Shown here: positions 1 to 12,599 of the stretch, piece by piece
How the letters are laid out: every line of letters begins with the position of its first letter
Numbering within the stretch: position 1 is the stretch's first letter
Assembly: GCF_018446385.1 (NCBI RefSeq)
Contig: NC_056002.1
Location: 33,342,636 to 33,406,635, forward strand
Length of the DNA stretch: 64,000 nucleotides
DNA from: Zingiber officinale
Lineage: Eukaryota > Streptophyta > Magnoliopsida > Zingiberales > Zingiberaceae
Direction of reading: 5' to 3'
Notes under the pieces: model-generated
The model's database searches: none
What the model was told of the DNA's origin: nothing
Seen by the model: only the letters and a program-made list of their open reading frames with translations
Made by a program: the position numbers and the translations under genes

Positions 1-679
1 ATTTTGTTCTAGCCAAGTGGGTTGTGTATATAACTGCGTGGTTGTGTATGTTCCATCCGTGCGGGCTGTTGATTATTACTTGTGAGTAGCCTTGTGGCAA
101 TGTATATATGCTTCATATTGTCACAGTTACAGGGGAAATGTTGGTTGTTTGCCAGGTAGGAACTCCTCTGGGGCTTGACAGAACTCTTGTACATCTATAT
201 TGCATTGTAATTCCTCTGAAATGTGGATATAATGCTCTTCCTCCTCACTCCAAGTAGAATCAAAGTATTCTACAAATGTCGTACCAGGATTTTGAACCTT
301 ATCTTTTAGGTGACTTCCTTCTTCATTTAAATCAAAGGCCAAATTACTTGTATTTCTATTTATATTAGCCACACCAGTATACTGAGAAGTAGACTGAGTA
401 TTAGCTCTAGATAGTTATACTATATTAGCTCCCTATTCTACAACAAAATTGCATCAAGTGTATTCCATATTTCAGGGAGAATTACATTAGCAATATGATC
501 ATCCCTGAAAAATCAATTCCAAACTAAATTAGCAAAGTTACAATGTAAGAATAAGTGGTGTTAAAATTCAAAAAGCAATCAACACTAGAGTATGTGTATA
601 TACTAGATTTTCATAATTAATTAGTAGATTTTGACCAAAAGACACTGATGGACCAAAGGTATTTGGATTTGAGCAAAAT
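1..679. other. AT-rich intergenic DNA, no clear gene
   Basis: No gene can be supported here. The minus strand at 127-372 has an 81-codon open frame rich in Glu/Asp that starts at an ATG at 372 and contains the short motif FDLNEE. I do not recognise a domain and see no convincing neighbouring exon. It may be a relic exon of a transposase-related or unknown gene, or chance. The rest is spacer. Confidence 0.4.
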
Positions 680-2000
680 AGAAATCAATAGGAAGGGTTG
701 AGCGAGGAGAAGGTAGATATCGTGTCAAAACTTGGTTCTAACTACTGTCAATTATGGTGTTGTGTCATGTCATTTAGCACAAAGGAATGCAACGGTTGGA
801 TTTCAACCACCTTCTCCAAGTGGAGTTTAAATTAATAAGCTCAATAAAGCCCATTTTTGGGGCTTACATTTTAAACTCAATTTACAAGTCTATATGTTAT
901 TCATATAATAATTCATTATACAGTTCTTATATCAGGATTAAAAAGGACCTGATATGATACCATATCATGACCAACTTGGGCCTTATTTGCTCCTATATCA
1001 GAACCAACATGGGCTTGATATGCTCCAAATATTAGGCCCACTGGTGGACCTGATATGTTTCCATATTAGGCCCACGTTCTGGTTGAAATGTATCGTAAGA
1101 TTTGATCACCTCCGAAGAGATTTAAATCAACAATAGACAACACCGTTTGAATCCTTGAAGCATGAGAAAGCAATAGGAATTGATTTGGGTGCAATCTAAC
1201 CTCTCTAGGTCCATCAGTGGATTTTGACCAAAATCCATTGATGGACCTAGAGTAGTCAGATTTCACTAAAATATCGATCAATGGAAAGGGTTAAGTGAGG
1301 AGAAGGTAGATATGGTGTCAAATTTAAGTTCTAACCACTGTCAATGAAGTTCTTGTGTTGTGTCATTTGGTACGAAAGAGTGCATTTGCTAGAATTCAAT
1401 GAATAACACACACTTTCAAGTTTTAACTTAGAGTTTAAACTCAATTTACAATCCTATTTGTTATTCAGGAGATAATTTAACTATATAATTCTCACATTAG
1501 GATTAAAAATTGCCTGATATAGTCCAATATCAGACTCACTATGGGCTTGATATGGTCTAATATCAGCCAAAACGTGGGTCTGATATAGTCCAATATCAAG
1601 CCCAAATTGAGCCTGATATGGTCCAATATTAAGCCCAACGTGGATCTGATATTTTCCATATTAGGCATGATATTGGAGCATATCAGGCTCAATGTGGACC
1701 TGATATTGGATCATATCATGCCCACAGTGGGTCTGATGTTGGACCATATCAGACCCACGTTATGGCTGAAATTTATCATAATATTATATCAGCTCCGAAG
1801 ATATTTAAATCAACAATAAATTGTAACGATGGAGTCCTTGATACATCAAAAAGTCACAAGAATTGATTTGGGTGCAATCTGATCTCTCTAACCTAATAGA
1901 CCTAGGGTTTTTGGATATCAACATAATTATAATTTATAATAGGAAGGGTTAAGCGAGATGAAGATAGATATTATGTCAAACCTTGGATTTGATTAAAAAA
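680..2000. repeat. Tandem repeat region with palindromic TGATAT...ATATCA motifs
   Basis: Two long units of roughly 590-670 bp start near 690 and 1275, and a third partial unit starts near 1935. Each starts with a similar block (around 'gaagggttaag' and 'gaaggtagatat'). The middle of each unit (950-1090 and 1500-1770) is a run of short, imperfect repeats of about 25-35 bp in which 'ctgatat' and 'atatcag' face each other across a few bases, separated by 'gcccac'-like spacers. The short open frames here on both strands (for example 1492-1692 and 1607-1819) are by-products of this repeat: they read as repeated LILDHIRP-like peptides. Related stretches lie at about 42220-42480. Confidence 0.7.
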
Positions 2001-3948
2001 TAATATCCTAGTCTTTCTTGATATCACAGATAAATTTGTAGTAAATACTATACGTACATAATTAAACTGTATATCTTCTTCTACCAAATGTAGTCTTGCT
2101 TGAAATTTGTTCTTCCACGCCGACTTTCTTCAAAGCAGTAATCCTTCGAAGTAGCACTCTTTAATGCCTTACGACCAAACCCAAGCTCTCTACTTACTAT
2201 ATTGCAATCCGCTGCATAAATGCAGAAAGAGATATAGCAAAGTAGGAAGAGGTTCGTGTTGAAGTTGTCAATATAAGAACATGAAGAGGAAAGAGAGAGA
2301 TAAGGTGAGACCTATGATGAGGTGACGTGCATCCGAACCATATAAATAACTTTTAATTTAAATATCTTATATTGTGGCTCGGATGCATTGGAAAATGATA
2401 TCCGGAGGGAGGGGTTTTATGAGGTTGACGGAAGGAGTGGAAAGAGAATGACACTATTTTTACGTTATTTTTGATAATTTTAAAATTAGAGTGCTTGTTT
2501 TAATAAATAAAGAAACCTAACTACTCCTTTTGTTATTTTTCTCATATTACTAAATTTATTTGTCTCGTGTTACTAATGGTTTAATCTAATGAACATCGTT
2601 ATAGGAAATTTTAGCGTGTTTGGAAAATGTTACTGTCATCATTACAACCGTGTAGATAATAATATAAACAAGTTAAATATGAATTATATTTAGCCTATAT
2701 TACTAGAGCACAAGGTCATAAAACTCATCTAAATAGTCTAAAATAACCGGTCTTATAACAAGATATAAATAAATAAATTATGAAGTATATTTTATCCTAT
2801 GACGACAACAACAACCTTTTACATGAAGAAATGAGACGCCTAATAAAATATTTTAAAATCTATTGGAGCAGACAACCTCTATAACTTTAGCATATATTAT
2901 GAATATAAACAACACTAATATTAAATATAGATTATATTTGACATATATGGATATCAACAAAAGCATCTCACTCCGTTCAATTAATCGATGGCCAGACATA
3001 TCGTATATTTATGGTGCTTGAACTATGAGTAATATTTTTATCCGTGATTTATCTTCTATTCATCTTTTACCACCTTGAACTACGAGTAATACTAAACCGC
3101 CTCGTCAAGAATCACTCGCGATTTCTAATTTATCCGTCCTCCAAAATTAGTGAGAAGAAAGTCTGAATACCTAAATTTAAAAAGCAAAAAGGAAACAATA
3201 CCTAAATTAAAAAAGGGGAAAAAAGGAAATCAGCTAAAGTAGAAGAGCATCCATTTGAGATTCTTTATCTAAAATTTAGAATAATAAAACTATTTTATTA
3301 AATTTAAATATTTATTTTTCACTACACACTATAAACTTTTCTATAATTTACCCTATCTTTATTTTTTATTATTTATTCTCCTTCCCTATATAATATCTAT
3401 TTTTTATTACACAATTCATTTCCTTTATATTTTTCTTTCCTAAATTAAATAATATTTTAAAATTTTAAAATAAATTTTAAAAAATACTATTTATAAAATA
3501 ATAGAACAGCTGATATAATTTATTTTTTTTACATAAAATATAAAATTTATAATAAATTTTGTATTTAGGAAAATTGATTTATATGTTCTAAGAGATAGAT
3601 CCCTCCTCTCTTAGCATCCATGTCATTTATTAAATAAAAATGAAACAAGCTAAATGGACTCCAGCATCATATCTTAAAAGAAAATGAACTAATTAAGCAC
3701 TTATCATAATAAAATTTGTCAAACAAATAAAAGAATGTACTGCTCTACTGATCATATCCTACAAATGATCTAATAACTTTTTAAAAAAAAATAAAAAGAA
3801 ACAATAGCTGCCTAGAACTTTAAGATCAAAAGTGGATAAGAAGACTAACAAAGCATCACTGGGGGCTACGACTACTATATCATCTCTTTTAGATTCAGAG
3901 CAGGCATCCATTTATAAATAAAGCAGAAACTTAAGAGATTCATCCTGC
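2001..3948. other. AT-rich intergenic spacer
   Basis: Strongly AT-rich DNA with no supported gene, RNA or complete mobile element. The stretch next to 3949 is downstream of the minus-strand Alba gene and should hold its 3' UTR and polyadenylation region (for example AATAAA-like strings on the minus strand), but no single site can be chosen. Confidence 0.5.
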
Positions 3949-6900
3949 TTAAGCTCCATCAGTTCCAGCATGGATCATTCCGTTCGGGCGAGCATAATTG
4001 CGATCCCTTCCCCGAAATGGACCTCGTCCGCGGCCACGACCATAACCACGGCCTGAAACAAAGTGTGCCATTGATGCAGTTCATAGGCTAACTTTGATTT
4101 TGAAAAACATCAGCTATAAATCAAAACTTGGCAGTAAATTAAGGGCTATGGTATAACTGAGACCTACCTCTGCCGTGGCTGGGGACAGGAGCCACATCGT
4201 CGTAGGCATAGCTGCCAGTTTCCTGCTGGTAATCAAACTGGCTAGCATATCCACCCCTGCCTCGTCCACGGTAAGCTTGACCTCGCCCACGACCATAGCC
4301 GCCTCTACCATATCCACGACCTCTATTATCCCAGTTTTCATCATAATCGGGTGGACCGTTTCCTAAATATAAGCAAGTGAACACTTGCAATCACATTTTG
4401 GTATATACATCCAAGAGATCATGCTGGCAACCATTGCATCATACTCACCTCTACTGTATCCACGTCCTCTACCATCCCAGTTTCCATCACCATAATCTGG
4501 CGGACCATTTCCTAAACAGAAATACACAATTGAACAACAAATCCAACAGATCATGGATCAAAAAGATACTTCATACCATAAGCCCTTCCTCTGCCCCGTC
4601 GACCATAACCTCTTTCTTGCTCCGTAGGAGAGCCCTCTGTATCCATAGATACAATGTAACCAAACAATTGCATGAGAATACCTAATGCATATATGGTCAA
4701 TCATAGTTTGCATACCTCCATATTCAAACTCGGCCAATGGTTTCAGCAGATCTCTGGGCAAAGGAGGTTGATACCTAGGAAAAGAAGCTACTTAGTAAAC
4801 ATGGAGCCTAATGAACAACCTACTCTGGATGACACAGGAATTCTCATAAACAAAATGTACCGAAACAGTTTTATCTTGCAGAGTAGAGAGGAAGGTATCA
4901 GATGCTAAAGACCAGCTGTTGTAACTGGGAAGTGGGAACATGCTATTTCTGACTAACTACAAGTGTCCTAATCAAGAATGATTTATAGGTTGATTCATTG
5001 TTGACACAAAGTGGTCATTTGACCAGCAATAAAATTGTTACTGATTGTGAATAAAGGCAAGATTCAACTTTCTAAATCTTATGTGGCTTTAAAGTGTAGA
5101 CTAGAATATTTTCTAAAGCTCAAGTCAGACCTCTTTTCTCATTTCTAGACAGTATTGGATCAAGGAGAATCCTGGACTAAAAACTATAAGGAATGTCTCA
5201 ACTTTTAAGCGAATTTTGCAAAGCCATGTCTATTCTCATTCTCTCAATGATGATATCTGTTCCACCCATAATTGCAAGGATAGATAACCAAAAACATGCT
5301 AAGTACATGTGAATCTATGAGAAAACTACAAAAAAAAAAAATGCTGATTGGCGCAACAAGATAAGAAAATGAAGAAACAAGAAAATAGCAAAAAAAACAA
5401 CAACAACAAATCCACTTCAATTGCCAAGTATCAACAAGTATGCAAGATTATGAAAGAACATTCAATTACCCAACCGAAGATGTATCCAGTTCCTTCTTTG
5501 ACAAAGTTATGGTGATTACTGACACGTGTCTAGTAGTCTCCAGCCTGAAAATCATAACTGGTGTCAGTAACTAGGGGAAATTATTAATATTCAAACTTAA
5601 AATTTTGTAGAAGATATTCAACTGTGCAACTTTCATAGACCAACTTCACACCAAATTACTAATTTTAAAATTCACAAGAGAAAAATAGCTTCGTACGGTA
5701 GTAAGCCTTCCTCTAAGGGTTCCCATGTATCAGTTATGTCAGTAGAGCCAATAGTCATATTTTGATGGAGACCAACTATTCTTCTCTGCATCACCACCAT
5801 AGATAAACTCCAATAAGTTGAAGAACTTTCATTTAGTTTAATCTATCAAACTGAAGGTATGAGAAATATAAAGAACTTATCGAGAAAAATAATACAAATA
5901 TCTGTGGAACCTAAAATAGAATACCTTGATCAGTTCTACAATCGTAATAGCCTTATTAATAGCCCGCCCCATTGCCTTGAAAACAATCTCATTCGAACCT
6001 TTTTCCTTTAGAAAGAAAGTATAAGAAATCAGTTAAGACTACAAATAACAAACTGAAAAACATTAGCAAGACTAAATATGAACATAATAAAAATGGCAGT
6101 TTGTGTAGAATGTCAATTCCACCAAATTAGTGATGCTTGTGAATTGAGTATATGGTCTTTCTAGCACAGCGGTAGTTTAAGAATCTCCTGCTCTTAAATC
6201 TATAATTAATAAGAAAAACTAGACCTAGTGCACATGACAGTGTCATATGTTGTTTTTTCTTTCATAAATCAAGGTAATCAAATGGTCATACGCTAATGGT
6301 GACTAAAAGAGAAAAAATGTGCACAATGCTAGCATAACTTGAGATAGGATATTTTATATCTTGAGCAATAATCAGTGATAAAAGGAGCAGCATCTCATCC
6401 ATTTACTCCCAGGATGCTGAGTAATGCACTGAGATATCTGAAAATTGTTAAATTCATAAAAATTTGCTGTCCCATTTAGCATGTCAGATTTTCCAAATGA
6501 ATATTAATGAAAAATTCGATAAATCCACCACCTGCATATCAACTAGGGTCCATTTGATTGTTTGAAGTGGATGATTTACTATTGTAGCAATCCAAATTGA
6601 GATATTATAAGAAATATACATGATTTTAAAAAGTTGTCAAGGCATTTTTTGCCAGAGGCCACTAAGCAAGCATTTTTTAAAGCAACTCAGCTATTTCACA
6701 GGCACTCCATGCAGGTTTAGAAAAAACACAATTTTGTTTTTTAAGTTTGGAGCTCATTTGTTAAGAAAAAGTATTCATACATCTTCTAATATACTGCCCA
6801 ATGTCTCACTTGACCTGATCTTATTATTTCCATGGATGTTGTGACTCTATCTTCACCAAATATCATTCATTTTCTATCAATGTTTAGGCTATCATCTGTC

Positions 6901-8119
6901 CAATTTTTCTTCTGTGACTTATCTAGACTTGTCCTCCGTCTTTTATTTTCTGTTTCATATATTCTTAAATTTTTCAGCATTTATTCTCATCCATAAAATA
7001 TTTTATTCCTCTTGTACTACTATTTTTCGATAGGATCATTCTCCTTACAACAAGGTACCTCTATCATTTCCATCATCATTCTTTAATCCTATTTTTTTTA
7101 TATTATTCTCTTAAGCAACTTGCAATATTACACTAGCTTTGAATCCTTTTATAGGTGTCCAAGCTTTGCACGAATAATCTTGGAGGAAGACGGCCTTCCC
7201 CCGGTTCACATACTGGGTAAATCTGAAGCACGGCTTATACACACTTAAAAGATGACGTGCAAAATATTCATCCATACTGAGATTCAAGCTCCGATCCTCT
7301 TATTTGTTCCCCTAAGTGCTTGACCACTGCATCACACCCGTGGAAGCACTATTATTATTTTTGTGATTTCAAACTTAATTGTATGATCCTATTATAATAA
7401 TCTTCGAGGTAGACTGCCTTCCCCCTAGTTCGCATACTGGGTAAATCCAAAGCACGGCTTATGCACACTAAGATGACGTGCAGAATATTCATCCATACTG
7501 AGATTCAAACTCCGATTCTCTTATTTGTTCCCCTAAGTGCTTTACCACTGCATCACACCCGTGGGAGCGGGAGCACTCTTATTATTTCTGTGATTTCAAA
7601 CTTAATTGTATGATCCTATTATAATAATTTTTCATGTTGACCATCTACACCCCCGCCAAGGCATGTTTCCTGCAAATGCGTTAGGTAGTGGATCAATAGT
7701 TTACCCCCTTTATTTTAGGATGATTGGACATATTTTAAAATAATTTCTGGAAAACGTGGGGTAATAAAATGTCAAGATATTTTTTATTCATTTCTAAATA
7801 TATAAAAAGTAATATAGTTAATAAGAACTTAGTTAACTAGAGGTAGTTGTTAATTTAGATTGTTACAATGATCATAATCCAGAACTTGTCGAAACTATCC
7901 AGGAAACAATTGAGAGCAGCAACAATACAAATGAACAAATAATATGAAACAAAACCATAAGAATCAAAATTATCATAAATTTCAAATGGTGCCTACCTGA
8001 AGCAGGCTGGTAGAGTACGTGATATAGTTGCGCATCCTCCCTTGAGTCGTAATACGGATCTCATTCTCATTGATCGGGGTTTGTTCCTTCGGTTTCTCCA
8101 CCCTCTGGTACCGATCCAT
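3949..8119 (-). CDS. Alba-domain DNA/RNA-binding protein with RGG-rich tail
   Basis: Nine coding exons on the minus strand join in frame: 8119-7997, 6005-5925, 5785-5697, 5544-5470, 4774-4716, 4636-4577, 4511-4449, 4362-4168 and 4052-3949 (849 bp, 282 aa). Every intron has GT-AG ends. The first about 110 residues match the plant long-form Alba family: MDRYQRVEKP start, then NEIRITTQGRMRNYI, KAMGRAINKA, LIKRRIVGLHQ, DITDTWEP and the family-typical ETTRHVS segment. From about residue 140 the chain is glycine/arginine-rich (RGRGYGRG-type repeats), a usual RNA-binding tail. Alba proteins bind RNA or DNA; plant members are linked to mRNA handling, stress granules and R-loops (family knowledge). 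The start is set by the conserved MDRYQ. Intron 1 is long (about 2 kb) and carries a SINE-like pair. Exons 7 and 8 begin with the same GNGPPDY sequence, so this part of the tail grew by exon duplication. The frame is intact. Confidence 0.93.
7163..7632 (-). repeat. Two tandem copies of a tRNA-derived SINE-like repeat in Alba intron 1
   Basis: Two copies of about 230-240 bp (about 7163-7403 and 7404-7632) lie head to tail and are highly similar, including the AT-rich link 'gtatgatcctattataata'. On the minus strand each reads 'gatgcagtggtcaagcactt', which looks like a pol III A box, followed about 40 bases later by 'gagcttgaatctc', a degenerate B box. These features fit a plant tRNA-derived SINE. 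The pair sits wholly inside intron 1 and does not disturb splice sites. The tandem state suggests local duplication after one insertion. Confidence 0.55.
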
Positions 8120-8860
8120 CTTCTTATCCACAGCAAAAAAACAAAAAAAAAAAAAAAAAGAATCCAACAAAATCAAATTTCGGAAAGAGCAAATAATCAG
8201 TGTCCATAACACATCCATGATACTCGACTAAATTTAATGTATAAGGAAGAAAACAAAGGATACTTGGGATCAAAAGAGAAAAAGACTCGCTGCAGCGCAT
8301 GAAATAAAAACTTAGCCACATAAAACCCAATAAAATCAGTGATAAACACACCAGAAAAATACATCTTCATCATGCGTAGGTTAGAGACAGAAGAGGAATT
8401 ACGGAAGAAAATACGTATAAATAAATAAAATTTTACCGTTCGTGGATAAGCAGATTGGTGTAAAAACGATAACAGTACAGGATAATTTCTCCCACTAATT
8501 TCTCCCGTGTAAAAACAGAACCTCTAACTGTAGCGTTAGTGTAGAAATCCCCCACCCACCCATCGACCCCGACACACCCCCACCCCACCAAAAAAAATCA
8601 AACTTTTTCCATCCCGGCAGCAACTCTATGTCAAAATAAATACCGAAAAACTAAGAAAAAAGCAAGATGGGGAGGATCTCCGCCATCTCCTACCTCAGCT
8701 ACAGCTTCCGCTCGTTGTCCTCTATGACGCGAAGTGCTCACCGCGGAAGGAGAGGCAGCTCTCCCGCTTTCGCTCCTTCTGGTATTCCGATCCGCAGGAG
8801 ATCCGGCGCAGAGAGGTCTTCTTCGTGCTTAGGGTTCCTCACAGATTCGTCTAAATAGCA
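8120..8860 (-). promoter_or_regulatory. Probable 5' UTR exon, UTR intron and promoter region of the Alba gene
   Basis: Just upstream of the Alba ATG the minus strand shows a long T tract (plus strand about 8133-8159) followed by 'gctgtggataag', a good polypyrimidine tract and AG acceptor. At 8694/8693 the minus strand reads 'gctgag|gtagga', a good donor. Between 8694 and about 8860 the DNA is GC-rich, unlike its surroundings, and contains AACCCTAA on the minus strand (8829-8836), a telo-box-like motif common in 5' regions of plant housekeeping genes. Together this suggests a non-coding first exon and a UTR intron of about 570 bp. The open frame at 8667-8858 on the plus strand is most likely a shadow of this exon. 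Confidence 0.5.
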
Positions 8861-8984
8861 ATTGATCCTCTACCGTTCGTTGTTTCAGGTGGTGATTTTA
8901 ATATAAATAATTTGTTATAATTTAAATATTATTTTTTTTCTATGGAATTGTATCACATTTTATATATCTTACCATTTATTACTA

Positions 8985-11312
8985 TTTTTATTAAAAATTA
9001 GAATCATTTACGAAGCCACTCTCAATTAATTTAATAAAATCTAAAATTAAATTAGGTTAATATTTTCTTTTCTTTTAATACCAAAAATAATTTAAAAATT
9101 TATTAATAATTTTTATAGATGCATTAATTAGGGATATAAAGTTCCAGACTTAAATAGATATATTATTAAAAAAAAAAATTCATAATCGCATTAGGGATCT
9201 AGAATTCAAAAAAAAAAAAAATTCTCATTTATACTATTCTTTGGTTCTCTTTAATCTCACATTTTAGAATTAGCAATATTAGGAAGAAGTTTTTATAAAT
9301 AGTTTAGGCCAACTAGGTTAGAAAACGGTATTTTCTTTTCTCTTTTTTTTGCCAAGATCAAGTGATATTAAATTAATTTTTTCTAAGAGGAGAGTGATAT
9401 AATTAAATAATGTTATTTAATTACACTTAAAAAATATTTATTTTATAAAATTTAATTATATTTATGTAATATACTACCCACGTAACGTGTATATACAATT
9501 GCTAGTATATATATATCCAATTTTAATATGGTGTCTGACCTTCGTGCCCGACTAAGTATGCGGGATGTTCGAAAGTGATTCATACTCTTAGATATATATG
9601 AAAGTCATAGACAGTATATATATATATATATAATTGACTAAGAGGTAGGAGTGTTTGGAAAAACATCTCTTAGTCGTCCATATATGTCGCGCACAGAAAG
9701 TCAGGAAGCCGGGCAAGCTAACATAAGAAAAATATTTTCCTTAATTTTATCATTTAGTATATATAATTTTTCAAAAAATAATATGCATTATATTTATTAA
9801 AATTTATTTTTCACTTCAGTACAAACAAGATCTAGAATCACTTGATTTTAGATAGTACAAACAAGAAAAAATAAAAATAAAAGGACACCTCAGTTTACAA
9901 GAGTAGGATTTTTACTAAAAATTAGAATCATTTATTCAATGATCTAGAATTCGAGATTCAACTATGGAATATTATTAAAAAAATTTCTCATCACTCAATC
10001 AAAGATCTAAAGTTCAACATTTAACTGTGACATATTATTGAAAAATTTTCTCATCTATATTATTATTTGGTTCTCTTTAATTTTACATTTTAGAATTAAC
10101 AATATTACAAAGAAGCTTTTATAAATAGTTTGGGCCAACCATGTTAGAAAACTTATTTTTTCTTATCTTTTTTTGCCAAAATAAAGTGATATTAAATTAA
10201 TTTTTTCTAAGAGAGTCTGATATAATTAAATACTGTTATTTAATTACACTTAGAAAATATTTATTTTATAAAATTTAATTATATTCATATATTATACTAC
10301 ACACGTAACGTGTATATATGATTACTAGTATATATATATCCAATTTTAATATGGTGTCCGACCTTCGTGCCCGACTAAGTATGCGGGATGTTCGAAAGTG
10401 ATCCATACTCCTGGATACAGTGGCGTAGCTAGGGTTTTCACTCAGAAGGGGCAAAGTGGCGGAGTCGACGAATGATGACGGTGATGCTAACAGCAAACAA
10501 CGATATCAGCTAAGCGAAAGAAATCAATTAAGTAAATTTCACCTCAATTAAAAGGTGTTTTTTTTATGGAGCATCGGCAAAACAACGACATTAGCTAAGT
10601 GAAGGCAACGACCATGCAACAAATGACAGTGATCATGGTAGCAATAGATGTCCGGCGATAGTAACTTAGGCTATAACGGCAGTAACATGTTGCAAAAGAT
10701 TTTGTGGGTAAAATTAGAGTTAGAAAAAAGAATATGAAAGAAATTATAGGAAAAAAAAAAATGAAAAGAGGAAAAATAAAAGTTCAGGATTAGAGGAGGA
10801 AGAAGAAAAACGGATAAAGGAAAAAATTGATTTGGGAAAAGAGGAAAATGGATTAGGTTGAAAGGGTTTTAATTGGAATTTTTTGCTAAAAAGATAAGAA
10901 AGTTCAAAATTTATGACTATATATATATATATTTTTTCCCCATTGTATTAATATTTTCCTTTAATTTCAGGGGGTGCAATCGCACCCCTGAGCCTTATAT
11001 AGCTACGCCCCTACTTGGATATATATGAAAGTCATATATATATATATATATAATGTGAATGGCCAGCTGAGAGGTTAAGGTGTCTGGAAATACCTCTTAG
11101 TCGTCTATATATGTCGCGCACAGAAAGTCGGGAAGGCCGGCAGGCTAACATATGAAAAATATTATCCTTAATTTTATCATTTAGTATATATAATTTTTAA
11201 AAAATAATATGCATTATATTTATTAAAATTTATTTTTTCATTTCCATCATTTTAGATAGTACAAACAAGAAATAATAAAACTAAAAGGACACCTCAGTTT
11301 TCAGAGTAGGAT
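8985..11312. repeat. Tandem segmental duplication, second copy interrupted by a hAT-like element
   Basis: Copy A (about 8985-9910) and copy B (about 9911-11312) share long stretches in the same order: 'attagaatcattta' starts, a block with 'ggttctctttaat', a block around 'acgtaacgtgtatata', 'ccttcgtgcccgactaag', 'catatatgtcgcgcacag', and a tail with 'aaaaggacacctcagttt'. Copy B is longer because a 596-bp insertion lies at 10418-11013. Without it the copies are both roughly 0.8-0.9 kb. Both contain a (TA)n run. No coding capacity is seen. Confidence 0.75.
10418..11013. mobile_element. Non-autonomous hAT-like transposon (596 bp)
   Basis: The ends are imperfect inverted repeats: the left end reads CAGTGGCGTAGCTA and the right end, on the other strand, TAGGGGCGTAGCTA. 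The flanks show an 8-bp target duplication with one mismatch (cctggata at 10410-10417, cttggata at 11014-11021), as expected for the hAT superfamily. The uninterrupted copy A of the surrounding duplication at about 9570-9600 shows the empty site. The interior has no transposase ORF, so it would depend on a partner element. The CAGNGGCG-type end resembles plant Tip100/Ac-like hAT termini (family knowledge). Confidence 0.78.
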
Positions 11313-12157
11313 TTTTTTTTTATTAATCTAAATATTCAATTCTTCCAACTAATTTAGGCGGGAAGAGAATGGACTCGGTCTTATAAAAATTTTTATTGGT
11401 CATTATAATAAATTCAAAAAACTTAGATAATCATAACGAATGTCCAACATCATAAGTGATTCAAATACTTCTGACATATAATATAAATCAAACTCTTGTT
11501 ACATGAGAACTTATCTCACCTCCAACCATTGCATGGAGCCTAAGGCCTAAGGGGCAAAGGAACATCTATTTTATTTTTAATTAAAAGAACATTCTATCCC
11601 ATCAGCAATCCATATACAATGACTCAACCAGGGCAGAGCCACCCTTAGATTAGGGTGGGCTTCAGTCTCACTCATTTTTAAAAACTTACAAGTAAAATTT
11701 TATTTCAGTCTCATTCTCATTTTATTTTAGCTCATATGATTTATAATAATTTCATTTAAGTCCTTATTTCTCCCTATTGATTTGTCAAAAATTTTAATTA
11801 AACCTAAATTTTCCCTTATATGCTACTTCACCTCCCTACCTGTACTACTCTATTTGTCTCACGAGCAGCCGATGTTGTCGCCTTCCTTGCCCCTCCTCTC
11901 ATGGGTCTAGCCGTGACTAGACTAGCACAACTACGACAAACCTTCTTATTAGCATGCTATATCTGTGGGACATTGCCGCAGCCACAGCTCGACCCTGCCA
12001 TCGCTACCTTCCTTTCTGACCACGACGACATCACATTCATTGCTATCTCTGTTGATAGTTTTGTCATCGCTGCTCTCCCTACCACAAGCAACGTTGACTC
12101 CGCCCTATCGTCACGACTCGACATCAACCATTGTCGTCGGAACACCAACGCCGACTA
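11313..12157. other. Spacer left of the retrotransposon nest; possible hAT-like end
   Basis: No gene is supported. At about 11634 the sequence 'cagggcagagccaccc' resembles a plant hAT terminal repeat, but no matching opposite end or target duplication was found, so it is only a candidate relic. The open frames in 11820-12176 on both strands come from a C-rich, codon-like stretch without a recognisable domain and run up to the retrotransposon boundary. Confidence 0.35.
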
Positions 12158-12162
12158 TCAAC

Positions 12163-12584
12163 TGTTGGTAATTTGAGAGCATGAAATCGAAATTACACAA
12201 AGATAAAACAAAGCGATGCGGTAATTATAAACTTACAGTGATCTCCCGAAGTGCTGTTGAAGACGTTGGCAGTCGACGAAGAGGTTGCCACTATCGGAAG
12301 CACGATCACGGAGCAACCGGAAAGCGCTTCAAAGTTCACGAGCCAAATCCCAGCCGAATGCTCTCCCTTTGCTCTCACACGATCTCTCTCTTTACGATCA
12401 CCTCGGTGCTCCCTGATCACCTTCGCCAGAAGCTCTCCCTCTTGATCTACACTTGGACGCCTCTTATAAGAAGGCTAAGGAAGACGAAGGGGAAAGGACG
12501 CCCCTTCGTCTCCTTGGCATTTGCAGCAAAAGGAGAGTAACGAAGGGAAACCCTTCGTCTCTAGTAGCACCCAAACGCCCAACA
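12163..12584 (-). repeat. 3' LTR of the outer copia element
   Basis: This is 422 bp with TGTTGG...CCAACA ends on either strand. It is preceded on the plus strand by the target copy TCAAC (12158-12162) and matches 40629-41050 along its whole length. Next to it at 12585-12594 the minus strand reads gagtgggaga, a plausible polypurine tract. Confidence 0.93.
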
Positions 12585-12599
12585 TCTCCCACTCGTCCA

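Noticed and set aside
127..372. 81-codon acidic minus-strand frame as a gene
   Set aside because: It has an orderly amino-acid make-up, but no recognised domain, no clear partner exon and no promoter; kept only as a remark within the spacer entry.
1492..1819. Two opposite open frames coding LILDHIRP-like repeated peptides
   Set aside because: They are products of the underlying palindromic DNA repeat on both strands, with no family match, no exons and no codon signature.
8667..8858. 63-codon plus-strand frame starting MGRISAISY
   Set aside because: It lies in the GC-rich region best explained as the 5' UTR exon of the minus-strand Alba gene; no conserved domain or continuation.
11820..12540. 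Several overlapping open frames of 60-119 codons on both strands
   Set aside because: They run across the outer copia LTR boundary at 12163, share no domain, and the ones inside the LTR recur in the second LTR copy.
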